From contig NZ_JANQBD010000012.1 in assembly GCF_024722015.1 (NCBI RefSeq), positions 124,001-188,000 on the forward strand: a DNA stretch of 64,000 nt. Reading direction: 5' to 3'. The notes under the pieces were generated by a model, which had not been told where the DNA came from, searched no databases, and saw only the letters and a program-made list of their open reading frames with translations. The translations under genes and the position numbers were made by a program. This document shows, one piece after another, positions 36,445 through 44,810 of this stretch. Each line of letters begins with the position of its first letter. The first letter of the stretch is position 1. Source of the DNA: Paenibacillus radicis (ex Xue et al. 2023) (GTDB lineage: Bacteria > Bacillota > Bacilli > Paenibacillales > NBRC-103111).

Positions 36445-37473
36445 CTATGAGTGAAAAAGCGAAGCAAATATTTCATCATGCAGCTGGCGCCGTAAATGTC
36501 TGACGGGATTGTCTCGTCCTGAATGGACAGCATTGGTTAGAAAAACGACTGCAAGATCATGGGAAGGATCCAGCCATAAACTCGTACCCGTAAAGCCTGT
36601 ATGTCCGAAGCTTCCCCGCGGCCATAATGTTCCGCAGCTGTAGGGGATCGCTTGAGTGTCGTCCAGCACCTCCCAGCCCAAGCCTCTGTTTTGAAACGGC
36701 TCGTTAAGCGCAGCCTGTATGTAAGCCGCCGGAATAATCCCATACTTATCGGGTGCCAGCCATAAATCCGCGTATTTTGAAAGATCACCTGCTGTTCCGA
36801 ACAGACCGGCGCTTCCCGAAACGCCCCCTAGATGATAGCTTTTCTCGTCATGTACTTCTCCAATAATATAGGCTCCATCCACAAGCTCTGTGGCAGCAAT
36901 TCGCTGTCTCAAGGATTCACTTGGATTGAACCCTACATCAGTCATCCCCAGCGGTTCAAATACGACTCTGCGCACATATTGATCCAACGGCTCACCAGAA
37001 ACGCGGGCGATGATCTCGCCAAGCAATATCATGCCAAGGTCGCTGTATAAAACTTGTGTGCCTGCGGGAGCCAATAGTTCTTGTTTGAAAATATCGTTCA
37101 GAACCTGACGTCCTTGCGCCGAGCGCGGCTCAACCGGAAGATCGGCCGGCAGTCCCGAGCTATGCAGCAGCAAGTGGCGAATCGTAACCTGCTCATGTTT
37201 AAATGCGGGGATATAGGATCTCACTTTATGCTTCAGGCTGAGCTTGCCGGCAGCCGCGAGCGTAAGGATTGCCGGCAATGTGGACACCACTTTGGTCAAC
37301 GATGCAAGATCAAATAAAGTATCCAAAGCAATTGTTCTCTCGGCTGTACCGTCTGAATAGGAACCATAAGCTTTATGGAAAAGGACTCGGTTTTTCACAG
37401 TTATGCTTATGACTCCGCCCGGTATTTTCTGTTCTTGAACCCAGCCTTCCAGCATTTTATCTACATTATCCAT
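36445..37473 (-). CDS. Beta-lactamase-fold serine hydrolase, AmiE-like
   Basis: Serine hydrolase of the class C beta-lactamase/AmiE fold. It has the nucleophile motif S-L-T-K in FDLASLTKVV, YSDLGMILLGEIIARVSG (YxN/YSD region) and GHTGFTGTSLW near the C-terminus. In Bacillus subtilis the similar AmiE (YbbE) releases the peptide from MurNAc-peptides and is encoded with murQ. ATG 37473 is preferred over the TTG at 37530, which overlaps the previous gene and has no Shine-Dalgarno. About 342 residues, and no signal peptide, so probably intracellular. A D-aminopeptidase or esterase role remains possible. Confidence 0.82.
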   Translation of the reverse strand: MDNVDKMLEGWVQEQKIPGGVISITVKNRVLFHKAYGSYSDGTAERTIALDTLFDLASLTKVVSTLPAILTLAAAGKLSLKHKVRSYIPAFKHEQVTIRHLLLHSSGLPADLPVEPRSAQGRQVLNDIFKQELLAPAGTQVLYSDLGMILLGEIIARVSGEPLDQYVRRVVFEPLGMTDVGFNPSESLRQRIAATELVDGAYIIGEVHDEKSYHLGGVSGSAGLFGTAGDLSKYADLWLAPDKYGIIPAAYIQAALNEPFQNRGLGWEVLDDTQAIPYSCGTLWPRGSFGHTGFTGTSLWLDPSHDLAVVFLTNAVHSGRDNPVRHLRRQLHDEIFASLFHS

Positions 37474-37520
37474 TCCATGATCGCTCCCTACCGTTTCCAC
37501 CGCCTTTGTATGCGGATTAT

Positions 37521-38435
37521 CTATTTCCAATATCTTTTTGACAGAAAATGCTCTTTGACCAACTTGTATTCGTCCAATCGGACCTGCTCCACGGCGTTTC
37601 TGGAATCCGGTGAATGGATCATGCAGTTGTCCCCTGTATAGATGCCTACGTGATGGACATGTCCTTTTCCCTCATCCCGTGCAAAAAACAGCAGGTCCCC
37701 CTCCTCTAACCGATCGCGGGGAATCTCCATACCATGACGCGCTTGATCCGAAGCATCTCGAGGAATCAGGATGCCCTGTGATCGGTGTAATTGGTAAGCA
37801 AAGCCGGAGCAGTCGAAGCCGAAGGAAGACATGCCGCCCCATAAATAAGGCAGCCCGATGAATTTAACGGCTTGTTCGGCTATGCGATTTCCCGTATGAA
37901 ATGGAAACAGCTCGTCATTCGGGCCCGAACTAATTCTGACATCCTTCCGGTTCAGCAGTCCAATGCCAAGGGGCGTTTCTACCCGGACGGTTTCATCACT
38001 TTCTTCGATTAAAGGAAGCCGGGTTAAAAAGCTTAGCTCCAGCTCCAATGCTCCTAAGGAAAGAATAGCTCGAAATGATGTTACCTCAGCCCATTGCAGC
38101 ACTGCGGACCGATCCGGCAGCTGGGCCAGTTGACATTTCGGGACCCACCCGGGATAGCCGAGAGGGTTATTGCGGGTGCTTTGCTCGGGAATGCAAATTT
38201 TCGCCCAATCCCCGCTCTCTTCCACGACGATAACTTCCGCTCCCAGCAGCATTTGAGTTTGCACACGGTTCCCATCGCAAAGATCCAGCTTATCTTGAAT
38301 GGATAAACGGCTAATCCAGCCCTCAATATCCGCCGGGTTTTGCAGAGCAGGCTCATCTATATGTCTAGGAGATTCAGCCGATGTCCAAACCGTAGCTACC
38401 GAAACTGCCGCTTGCATCTTTACTAACCCGTTCAT
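37521..38435 (-). CDS. ykfC: NlpC/P60 endopeptidase with SH3b domains, YkfC-like
   Basis: Gamma-D-glutamyl-L-diamino acid endopeptidase candidate, 304 residues. The N-terminal half has SH3b-like segments (for example YPGWVPKCQL). The C-terminal NlpC/P60 domain has Cys209 in FGFDCSGFAYQLH, His262 in HHVGIYTG and a further polar His274 (MIHS). In Bacillus subtilis YkfC cleaves L-Ala-gamma-D-Glu from recycled peptides before YkfB epimerises it. The gene overlaps the epimerase stop by one base (TAATG), supporting that pairing. No signal peptide. Confidence 0.9.
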   Translation of the reverse strand: MNGLVKMQAAVSVATVWTSAESPRHIDEPALQNPADIEGWISRLSIQDKLDLCDGNRVQTQMLLGAEVIVVEESGDWAKICIPEQSTRNNPLGYPGWVPKCQLAQLPDRSAVLQWAEVTSFRAILSLGALELELSFLTRLPLIEESDETVRVETPLGIGLLNRKDVRISSGPNDELFPFHTGNRIAEQAVKFIGLPYLWGGMSSFGFDCSGFAYQLHRSQGILIPRDASDQARHGMEIPRDRLEEGDLLFFARDEGKGHVHHVGIYTGDNCMIHSPDSRNAVEQVRLDEYKLVKEHFLSKRYWK

Positions 38436-39532
38436 TACACCGCCCCCATCGAAAAGGGCTTCACGCCCAGAATGCCGAGCCCTGCTTCTTGCGGAAGTAT
38501 CATAGTCGGACCGTCGTACTTGACCCCGCCTGTTACCAAGTCATGAAGCAGCATGAGGGGTGCGTCGAGATCGACCCGGGTAATATTTTTTTTGCTTGCA
38601 GCAAAATGGGCAGCAGCCGTAACGGCTACTCGCGATTCGATCATGCTGCCGACCATGCATTCAATGCCGAATTCTTCCGCCATTTGATTGATGAGCTGCG
38701 CTTTATAAATACCGCCGGATTTCATAAGCTTGATATTTAACATATCCGCGGCACGACGCCTGATGATTTCGAAAGCCTGCAGAGGAGAGAACACACTCTC
38801 ATCTGCCATAACAGGCGTTTCCACAGCATCCGTTACACGTTTCAAACCGTCAATGTCATGTGCTTTCACGGGCTGCTCCACCAGCTCGATATTCAAACCC
38901 ATATCCTCCATACGACGGATCGATCGGATCGCTTCCTTGGCTTGCCAGCCTTGGTTGGCATCGACCCGAATTTTGATTTCACTGCCTACACGCTGGCGAA
39001 CCTCACGAATTCGCTCTATATCTTGTTCGATCGAATCTTTGCCCACTTTGATCTTCAGCACGCAGAACCCCGATTTCACATATCGAACGGCGTCCTCACC
39101 CATTTCTTCCGGAGAATTAACACTTACCGTGAAATCCGTCTCAAGCCGATCTCTGTAGCCCCCAAGAAACTTGTATAACGGCATGCCGCTGAGCTGGCTT
39201 ATCAAATCATAAATAGCCATATCAACAGCCGCTTTAGCACTGCTGCAGCCGACCATCGATTGATGCATCGCTTGCAGCAGCTGCTCATATGCAAGCACAT
39301 TCTTGCCAAGCAAAAGCGGAGTGAACGTTCCGGCAATCGCCGCTTCAATACTTTCCAAGCTGTCTCCGGTTATAACAACGGTGGGTGGGGCTTCTCCCCA
39401 CCCCACTCTTCCGTCGTTTAATGTGATGCGAATCAGTACAGATTCAGCGTGATGAACGGTTCGCAGAGCTGTTTTAAAAGGCTTGATCAGAGGAACAGAC
39501 TGGCGCACTGTGTCGATGCTCCGAATTTCCAA
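38435..39532 (-). CDS. ykfB: L-Ala-D/L-Glu (dipeptide) epimerase
   Basis: Enolase-superfamily enzyme that converts L-Ala-D-Glu to L-Ala-L-Glu. The 365-residue protein has the catalytic pair Lys162 (LKIKVG) and Lys268 (NIKLMKSGG). Metal ligands are Asp191 (DANQGW), Glu219 (ELVEQP) and Asp244 (MADES). This layout matches the dipeptide epimerase branch. The start is TTG 39532, 7 bases after GGAGG. Together with the NlpC/P60 gene it recreates the ykf pair. It follows the lipoprotein gene by 71 bases. Confidence 0.92.
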   Translation of the reverse strand: MEIRSIDTVRQSVPLIKPFKTALRTVHHAESVLIRITLNDGRVGWGEAPPTVVITGDSLESIEAAIAGTFTPLLLGKNVLAYEQLLQAMHQSMVGCSSAKAAVDMAIYDLISQLSGMPLYKFLGGYRDRLETDFTVSVNSPEEMGEDAVRYVKSGFCVLKIKVGKDSIEQDIERIREVRQRVGSEIKIRVDANQGWQAKEAIRSIRRMEDMGLNIELVEQPVKAHDIDGLKRVTDAVETPVMADESVFSPLQAFEIIRRRAADMLNIKLMKSGGIYKAQLINQMAEEFGIECMVGSMIESRVAVTAAAHFAASKKNITRVDLDAPLMLLHDLVTGGVKYDGPTMILPQEAGLGILGVKPFSMGAV

Positions 39533-39603
39533 ATTGCCGCCTCCCTTGCATGTTCGTAGAAATTTTGCAGTAAACTTAACTTGCAGGTTAACCGTATTTT
39601 GTA

Positions 39604-40911
39604 TTATTTCTGCGGTTTAAACCATTTGTCAGCCGATGCTTGTGTATCCTCAGCCACTTTCTCAGGGGTCAATTTGCCAATATACATGCCCTGCAGCGAG
39701 TCCTCGAATGTCGTCTTTGTCGTAGGCGTGCCTTGACTGAAGCCTGTGAGCAGCAAGTAAGGGGTGCTATTCTTCTCGTTAAGCGCGGCCATTTTCTTAA
39801 GCTGCGGATGCTTAGGCTCAACCCCCTTGATTGGGCTAACTCGGGTAAGCTCATCACTGAACATTTGGCCAAACTTCTTGGATGCCAGGAATTCTATAAA
39901 CTTGGTTGCTTGCTCCTGGTACTTCGAGCTTTTGGCAATACCGTAGGAGCCGTCTACCCAGGCAGCGATTTGAGCAGGCTCTCCTTTTTTGGCGGAAAAG
40001 CCTGGCATGAATTCGATAGGGAATGCTACTTTGTTGGCTTCGAACGTCTCGAGCCTTTGGCTTCCGTTAATGTACATTGCAGCTTTGCTCGTATAGAATA
40101 ACCCCTGCGCGTCTTTATCTTCAATAGCTATGAAGTCTTTCGGGAAAAAAGTCTCCAGCTGCTTCATACGCTTGATGGATTCGACGAATTTAGCATCCTT
40201 GAAGTTCGTAGAGCCTTTGAGCAGCGATTGCAAATATTCAGTTCCTCCGTATGCGCTTGGACCAATTACGGTATGAGTCGTAGAAAGTAAATAAGCAGCT
40301 TTACCGGATTGAGCGATTGGAATAATATTTTTGGCTTTTAGAGCTTCACATGTTTTCACGAATTCTTCCCATGTTTCCGGAATCTGCAAGCTGTTGTCGT
40401 CAAAAATCTTTTTATTATAGAAAATAACCGCATTGTTTAACATTAAAGGAATGCCATATACTTTATTGTCTGTACCTCTCGCCGCATCCAAATAGCTATC
40501 CGTGAAATTCTCGATACCTTTCACCTTATCCACAGGAGTCAAATAATTCGCATCCGCAAGAGCTTTGGCGCCGTCATAAGGCCGAAGCTGCAAAATATCT
40601 ACGCCTGTGCCCGATTGCAGAGAGTTGGCCAAAATTGTGTTGTACTCCGTCGCTTTGAAGGGCTTGAATTCCACCTTAATATCGGGATTGTCTTTCTCGA
40701 ACTCTGCAATAAACTTTGCGTAGCCGTCTTTATCTTCAGGTCTCCAGCTGTACATAACCAGCTTTACGGGATCGCCTTTCGGCTTAGCTACTTCGCCGCC
40801 TGCGGCAGGCTTATTAGCCGCCGGGTTGGTAGCGCTTCCACCGCTGCAAGCACTAACGATTGAACTCAGCAGCACCAGCATAGTACCGAATAATAGTTTA
40901 TTCCTTTTCAT
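39604..40911 (-). CDS. Solute-binding lipoprotein, muropeptide operon
   Basis: Family 1 solute-binding protein, about 435 residues from ATG 40911 (SD AAGGGAG); the open frame to 40953 adds a non-signal leader. Lipoprotein signal ends VSAC with Cys22, then a Gly/Pro/Lys-rich tether. It is first in the operon behind a good promoter. It looks like a MalE-type sugar binder rather than an OppA-type peptide binder, which suggests the sugar part of a muropeptide (MurNAc or GlcNAc-MurNAc) is recognised. Confidence 0.92.
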   Translation of the reverse strand: MKRNKLLFGTMLVLLSSIVSACSGGSATNPAANKPAAGGEVAKPKGDPVKLVMYSWRPEDKDGYAKFIAEFEKDNPDIKVEFKPFKATEYNTILANSLQSGTGVDILQLRPYDGAKALADANYLTPVDKVKGIENFTDSYLDAARGTDNKVYGIPLMLNNAVIFYNKKIFDDNSLQIPETWEEFVKTCEALKAKNIIPIAQSGKAAYLLSTTHTVIGPSAYGGTEYLQSLLKGSTNFKDAKFVESIKRMKQLETFFPKDFIAIEDKDAQGLFYTSKAAMYINGSQRLETFEANKVAFPIEFMPGFSAKKGEPAQIAAWVDGSYGIAKSSKYQEQATKFIEFLASKKFGQMFSDELTRVSPIKGVEPKHPQLKKMAALNEKNSTPYLLLTGFSQGTPTTKTTFEDSLQGMYIGKLTPEKVAEDTQASADKWFKPQK

Positions 40912-40924
40912 GTTATCAGTCTCC

Positions 40925-41006
40925 CTTTTTATAAATTTACAATTTCTTAACAAAAGTATATTAAATTTTATTACTTGATGTAAAGGTATTTTTGAAATTT
41001 TATTTC
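40925..41006 (-). promoter_or_regulatory. Promoter of the muropeptide operon
   Basis: On the minus strand TTTACA is followed after 18 bases by TATACT, about 50 bases upstream of the lipoprotein ATG. A 13-base palindrome GAAATTTTATTTC (40994-41006) lies upstream of the -35 and could be an operator, although its A+T content makes chance likely. No MurR-type regulator gene is in the window. Confidence 0.5.
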
Positions 41007-41028
41007 TTAGTTTGTAAAATTCACAAAA

Positions 41029-41058
41029 AAAAACCGACTGCTTGGTAGCAATCGGCTT
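41029..41058 (-). terminator. Rho-independent terminator of the L,D-transpeptidase gene
   Basis: On the minus strand CCGATTGCT-ACCA-AGCAGTCGG forms a stem of about 9 bp with one wobble, followed by nine T. It lies 10 bases after the stop codon and isolates this gene from the muropeptide operon promoter. Confidence 0.85.
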
Positions 41059-41067
41059 GTGTCTTGT

Positions 41068-41670
41068 TCAACCTATCCTTATTATAGGATGTTTTTGCGG
41101 ATAAATCGCTCTCATCAGACGCACCAAATTATCATAGGACATCGCAACACAGCCTGCAGTAGGGCTGTTCTCACCTTCCCATTGGTGCATAAAAATAGCG
41201 CTCCCTTTTCCCTTAATAATAGGAGCCATATTATATTTGACAATAATAGCATGCGTATACAATCGATGGTTCAATCTTTCGAAGGATTTCCAATGATCCG
41301 ATGGATTTCCTTCGTAATGCATCCATTGGTTATAATCATCGGAATACTGATCATCAATCCAGTAGTCATAGTTAGTGACTTGATGATAAGGAATGATGAT
41401 TCCAGCAGGAGCTTGTTTTGTACCGAACGATTCGCCAAGCTCATACATCCCCTTCGGAGATTTCCCATCGCCTTCGGTTTTGTCATTAGTGCTTCCGTTT
41501 CTCCCTATGACAGCAGGGAAGCTCTCCATCGTTTGAAACCATTGTCCATTAATCTTTTCAAACAGCTTCACAGTTGCGTGAAAAGAGCCGGGATTTTCCG
41601 GTTCCACAACAATGACTTGCTCGCTTCCAAGCATAGGATCATGCATGTCCGGCCTTTGATTGTGAACCAT
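41068..41670 (-). CDS. L,D-transpeptidase-fold (YkuD) protein without signal peptide
   Basis: The 200-residue YkuD-domain protein has the catalytic pattern His162 and Cys174 in FMHQWEGENSPTAGCVAM, as in enzymes forming or remodelling L,D-crosslinks of peptidoglycan. It also has IGRNGSTNDKTEGDGKSPKG, a substrate-loop motif of the YafK/ErfK group. ATG 41670 follows GGAGG by 7 bases; the longer frame to 41841 is not supported. No signal sequence or anchor is visible at this start, which is odd for a wall enzyme. A -35/-10 pair TTGTTT and TATACC (16 bases) precedes it. Confidence 0.85.
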   Translation of the reverse strand: MVHNQRPDMHDPMLGSEQVIVVEPENPGSFHATVKLFEKINGQWFQTMESFPAVIGRNGSTNDKTEGDGKSPKGMYELGESFGTKQAPAGIIIPYHQVTNYDYWIDDQYSDDYNQWMHYEGNPSDHWKSFERLNHRLYTHAIIVKYNMAPIIKGKGSAIFMHQWEGENSPTAGCVAMSYDNLVRLMRAIYPQKHPIIRIG

Positions 41671-42133
41671 AAGCAGTCCTCCAAAAATGGTATAACTGTT
41701 AGTTTCAACAAAACAAAGTAATTTCCTGTTTATAAGTGAGCTTCTTAAAAGAAAAACTCTATGAACCGAACTTTTCAAAGATGGGTCTGCAATCGTTATT
41801 TCATAATGTACCCTGACTTGCCGACCGCTATGCTCCCTCAACTAAATAATGTTTTCATGCTTTTAGACGCCCATGTCCGCAACATTGTTATTCTCCAAAA
41901 GTCAGGTCAGGGCATCCACGAAATGAATGCAGGTGTAAACAATAGAAGAGCCTCGTACTATTTACGTCGTCAAGAAGCGCTGCTTAACCGCGGCTGTTCG
42001 TAGTCATCGGGCAAGCTTTTTAAGAACCCAGACTTCGGCATGAAGGCAGCAGATACATACTGGATACAATAACTGCATACAATAGCTGCAAAATAACGAT
42101 CAAGACAAGGATAAAATTACTACCGACTTCAAC
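41671..42133. other. Intergenic region without recognised gene
   Basis: Holds the presumed promoter of the L,D-transpeptidase gene near its right-hand start and otherwise nothing recognised. An open frame of 80 codons on the plus strand (41761-42003) has no Shine-Dalgarno and no family resemblance. Confidence 0.5.
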
Positions 42134-42170
42134 GAACATTGTTCTTTACGAACAGTGTTCGTTATGATAT
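42134..42170 (+). promoter_or_regulatory. Operator/promoter of the flavin monooxygenase gene
   Basis: GAACATTGTTC (42134-42144) and ACGAACAGTGTTCGT (42148-42162) are perfect palindromes (5-1-5 and 6-3-6) sharing GAACA/TGTTC arms. A -10-like TATGAT follows at 42163, 18 bases after a weak TTGTTC -35. A repressor bound here would cover the promoter; the downstream TetR protein is the obvious candidate. Confidence 0.65.
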
Positions 42171-42216
42171 AAATAAGACATAGCAATCATAATCTAACTT
42201 TGAGGTGTTGATAATT

Positions 42217-43377
42217 ATGACAATAGAACAAGTAAAGGAAGAACAACGCATAGCAATTGTAGGAGCAGGCCCAGGCGGGCTGACGTTGGCCCGGATTTTG
42301 CAGCAGCATGGAGTAAAGACCGTCGTTTATGAACGAGAGCCCGGTCCTCACAGCCGCCAGCAAGGCGGTTCATTAGACATCCATCACGATTCCGGACAAA
42401 TGGCTCTAAGAGAAGCTGGTTTATTCGAACAATTCGAAGCGCTTGCCCGATATGAAGGAGAAGACTTCCGCCTTCTCGATAAAACCGGCAAAGTCTATAT
42501 AGATGAGTTCGCTGAATCCCAAGGCCAGCGTCCCGAAATCGATCGCGGAACGCTTCGCGAGCTTCTACTAAATTCTCTCGACCCTGATATCATTCAATGG
42601 GGGCACAATTTAGTCCAAGCTATCCCTATGGAAAATGGTAGGCATGAGCTTCACTTTGAGAATGGTCATGTGGATACCGTCCACCTTGTTGTGGCTGCAG
42701 ACGGTGCCTTTTCCCGGATTCGTCCACTCCTCACGGATTCCGTACCTGCCTATTCCGGACTTAGCATGGTTGAACTCTATCTGGACAATGCAGCTATCGA
42801 TCATCCAGAGATCGCTGCTTTTAATAGACGCGGAAAAATGTTTGCTCTTGCGGACCATAAAGGCATAGTGGGGCAATTGAACGGAGACGGCCGCATTTGC
42901 GTATATTTGGCATTTCAAATTGAACAAGAGTGGCTGGATACCTGCGGTATTCCGTTCGATCAGCCCGAGGAGGCGAAACGACAGCTGCTGAAGCATTTTG
43001 ATGATTGGGACGAATCTCTTCAGAATTATATCCGATCCGCTGATGGCCCCATGATCCCGAGACGCATCTATATGCTGCCTGTCGGCCTCAAATGGACCCA
43101 TAAGCCTGGTGTCACGTTGATCGGCGATGCTGCGCATTTGATGTCTCCTTTTGCCGGAGAAGGCGTGAACCTGGCTATGCTGGATGCCATGGAGCTCGCT
43201 TTGTCTATCGTCCAGCATGGTGATCTCGATAAGGCGGTAGAAGCCTACGAGATGAAAATGTACGACTACTCCTCCAAATCAGCTGAGGAATCGGATGCGA
43301 ATCTCAAGCTTATTTTCTCCGATGATGCGGCAGCCAAATTAACGGATCTGATGAACCAGTATTATGAACAGCAGTGA
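42217..43377 (+). CDS. FAD-dependent monooxygenase, TetX-like
   Basis: Class A flavoprotein monooxygenase, 386 residues. It has the FAD-binding GAGPGG motif at residues 16-21 (RIAIVGAGPGGLTLARIL), a DG-type motif VAADGAFSRIRP, and the GD motif TLIGDAAHLMSPFAGEGVNL. Family members hydroxylate aromatic or polyketide compounds such as tetracyclines. ATG 42217 is chosen over GTG 42205 because of GAGGTG upstream. It is followed by a TetR regulator 54 bases later, suggesting induction by its substrate. The resemblance to TetX is general; substrate not assignable. Confidence 0.9.
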   Translation: MTIEQVKEEQRIAIVGAGPGGLTLARILQQHGVKTVVYEREPGPHSRQQGGSLDIHHDSGQMALREAGLFEQFEALARYEGEDFRLLDKTGKVYIDEFAESQGQRPEIDRGTLRELLLNSLDPDIIQWGHNLVQAIPMENGRHELHFENGHVDTVHLVVAADGAFSRIRPLLTDSVPAYSGLSMVELYLDNAAIDHPEIAAFNRRGKMFALADHKGIVGQLNGDGRICVYLAFQIEQEWLDTCGIPFDQPEEAKRQLLKHFDDWDESLQNYIRSADGPMIPRRIYMLPVGLKWTHKPGVTLIGDAAHLMSPFAGEGVNLAMLDAMELALSIVQHGDLDKAVEAYEMKMYDYSSKSAEESDANLKLIFSDDAAAKLTDLMNQYYEQQ

Positions 43378-43431
43378 ATCACTCTACCTACATTTTTCTA
43401 TTACATTCGAGCTGCTATAAAGGAGAAAACT

Positions 43432-44103
43432 ATGAATAATCCACCTAAAACCGTGATCAGCCGTCGTTCGCGGCCTGCCAAGGAGCCGCTAAGCAAAGAT
43501 CTCATTGTGAAAACGGCCTTGGAATTATTAAAAAATGAAGGCTCAGCCGGGTTGAGCATGCGTAAAATCGCCAAAGCGTTGGATACCGGCCCCTCTTCTC
43601 TATATGTATATGTCACGAACCTACAGGAGCTTAGCGCTTATGTGTTGGACTATGGACTGGATAAGGTCGTATTTCCAAGCTCTCAAGACGGTTCCTGGAA
43701 AACAAGGCTATTCGATGTGCTGAACTCGTATTTAACGGTTCTATACGAATCCCCGGGTATTGCCGAGCTCTCTCTAACTACGATTCCAATAGGTCCTCAC
43801 TCGTTAGCGATCACGGAATACATCCTTCAACGTTTGCAGGAAGGAGGAATCCATTCCACGTCAGCAGCATGGGGTGCAGATCTATTGCTTTTATATGCTT
43901 CTTCCGTCGCGTTCGAACAATCCTCCCGCGATCAGAAAGGGACAACGCTGCTTGCTATTTCCTCTTCTTACCAATCGTTGGATGCCATTCAATATCCGAT
44001 GATTGCAAGTTTGAGGAACGAGATGACCTCCTCTGATGGTGAAGAACGGTTTCGTTGGGGGCTAGAGGTGATCTTGCACGGAATTTTACTAAAGCAAGAA
44101 TAG
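43432..44103 (+). CDS. TetR/AcrR-family regulator
   Basis: The 223-residue repressor has an N-terminal helix-turn-helix (about residues 20-70; GLSMRKIAKALDTGPSSLYVYV) and a ligand-binding helical C-terminal domain. The YVYV-type recognition region is like TetR subfamilies with the TetR_C domain. ATG follows AAAGGAG. It forms a two-gene unit with the monooxygenase; the palindromes at 42134-42162 are its likely operators. Confidence 0.9.
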   Translation: MNNPPKTVISRRSRPAKEPLSKDLIVKTALELLKNEGSAGLSMRKIAKALDTGPSSLYVYVTNLQELSAYVLDYGLDKVVFPSSQDGSWKTRLFDVLNSYLTVLYESPGIAELSLTTIPIGPHSLAITEYILQRLQEGGIHSTSAAWGADLLLLYASSVAFEQSSRDQKGTTLLAISSSYQSLDAIQYPMIASLRNEMTSSDGEERFRWGLEVILHGILLKQE

Positions 44104-44227
44104 AATAAGAAAAGCTTCTGATCGAAGCCCTTTCGAGGAAGATACATTCGTGTCTTAGCGGTGGCTTTTCTTGTAATATTAGAAAGGTGAACCTCCGGTT
44201 CGAACTTATACTTTCTAAATATTATCA

Positions 44228-44273
44228 GAAAAAACGGAGTTTCCCTTTATATAAGAAAAATTCCGTTTTTTTA
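44228..44273. terminator. Bidirectional terminator between convergent genes
   Basis: AAAAAACGGA and TCCGTTTTTT form a 10-bp stem with a loop of about 23 bases, with T-runs on both strands. It lies between the TetR gene (plus) and the PIG-L gene (minus). An additional inverted repeat, AAGAAAAGC...GCTTTTCTT (about 44107-44173), may help end the TetR transcript. Confidence 0.65.
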
Positions 44274-44303
44274 GTTTCTTATGAGAATCGTAGAAGTTTA
44301 TTA

Positions 44304-44810
44304 TTAGCGTACTTGCTTAATCCCTTCAAACTGAATATACTTCTCCAGCCACTCGATATCCTGACTTTTGTAGTAGGCTAACAATTTTTGTTTCTTTGCT
44401 AATAATTCTTCATCTAATTTTTTCTTAGTAGTATCAAAAACATATAAGTTTTTGTCTACCAATTGTTGAACAAGCTTCGATAAAATTATATGTTGAGTGT
44501 GCCCGTATTCCCCTGCCAAATTATGTGTGACAACTTTTTCTATTGAGCCCGAGCATCGAGCAAGCAACTCGGCTAAATCCGGCTTTAAACGATGCTGATC
44601 AAAATCCCCGTCCCATTCATCCTTGTAGTTCCAGATTTCAAATTCAGCATGAATCTTCTTCATTACTTTCTTGAACTCCCTGCATCTTACCTTGTTATCG
44701 CCGTTTGTAACACAAATAATCAACCAACCCTTCTCTAGAATTAACTGAGCTCCACCAAAAATTGTTTCATCATCGGGATGTGCAACAATCATTAATTTAT
44801 CGTAGCTCAC
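44304..44810 (-). CDS. PIG-L family deacetylase
   Basis: Zinc-dependent N-acetylglucosaminyl deacetylase family, 168 residues. Metal-binding motifs are AHPDDE at the N-terminus and EYGHTQH. Such enzymes deacetylate GlcNAc attached to lipids, small molecules or antibiotics. GTG 44810 follows GGAGG. It overlaps the glycosyltransferase gene by 14 bases, so the two probably make one product: addition then deacetylation of an amino sugar. The region is visibly more A+T-rich than its surroundings, suggesting transfer. Confidence 0.88.
   Translation of the reverse strand: MSYDKLMIVAHPDDETIFGGAQLILEKGWLIICVTNGDNKVRCREFKKVMKKIHAEFEIWNYKDEWDGDFDQHRLKPDLAELLARCSGSIEKVVTHNLAGEYGHTQHIILSKLVQQLVDKNLYVFDTTKKKLDEELLAKKQKLLAYYKSQDIEWLEKYIQFEGIKQVR

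Noticed and set aside
41761..42003. 80-codon plus-strand frame
   Set aside because: No Shine-Dalgarno, no recognisable family, no conserved feature visible.
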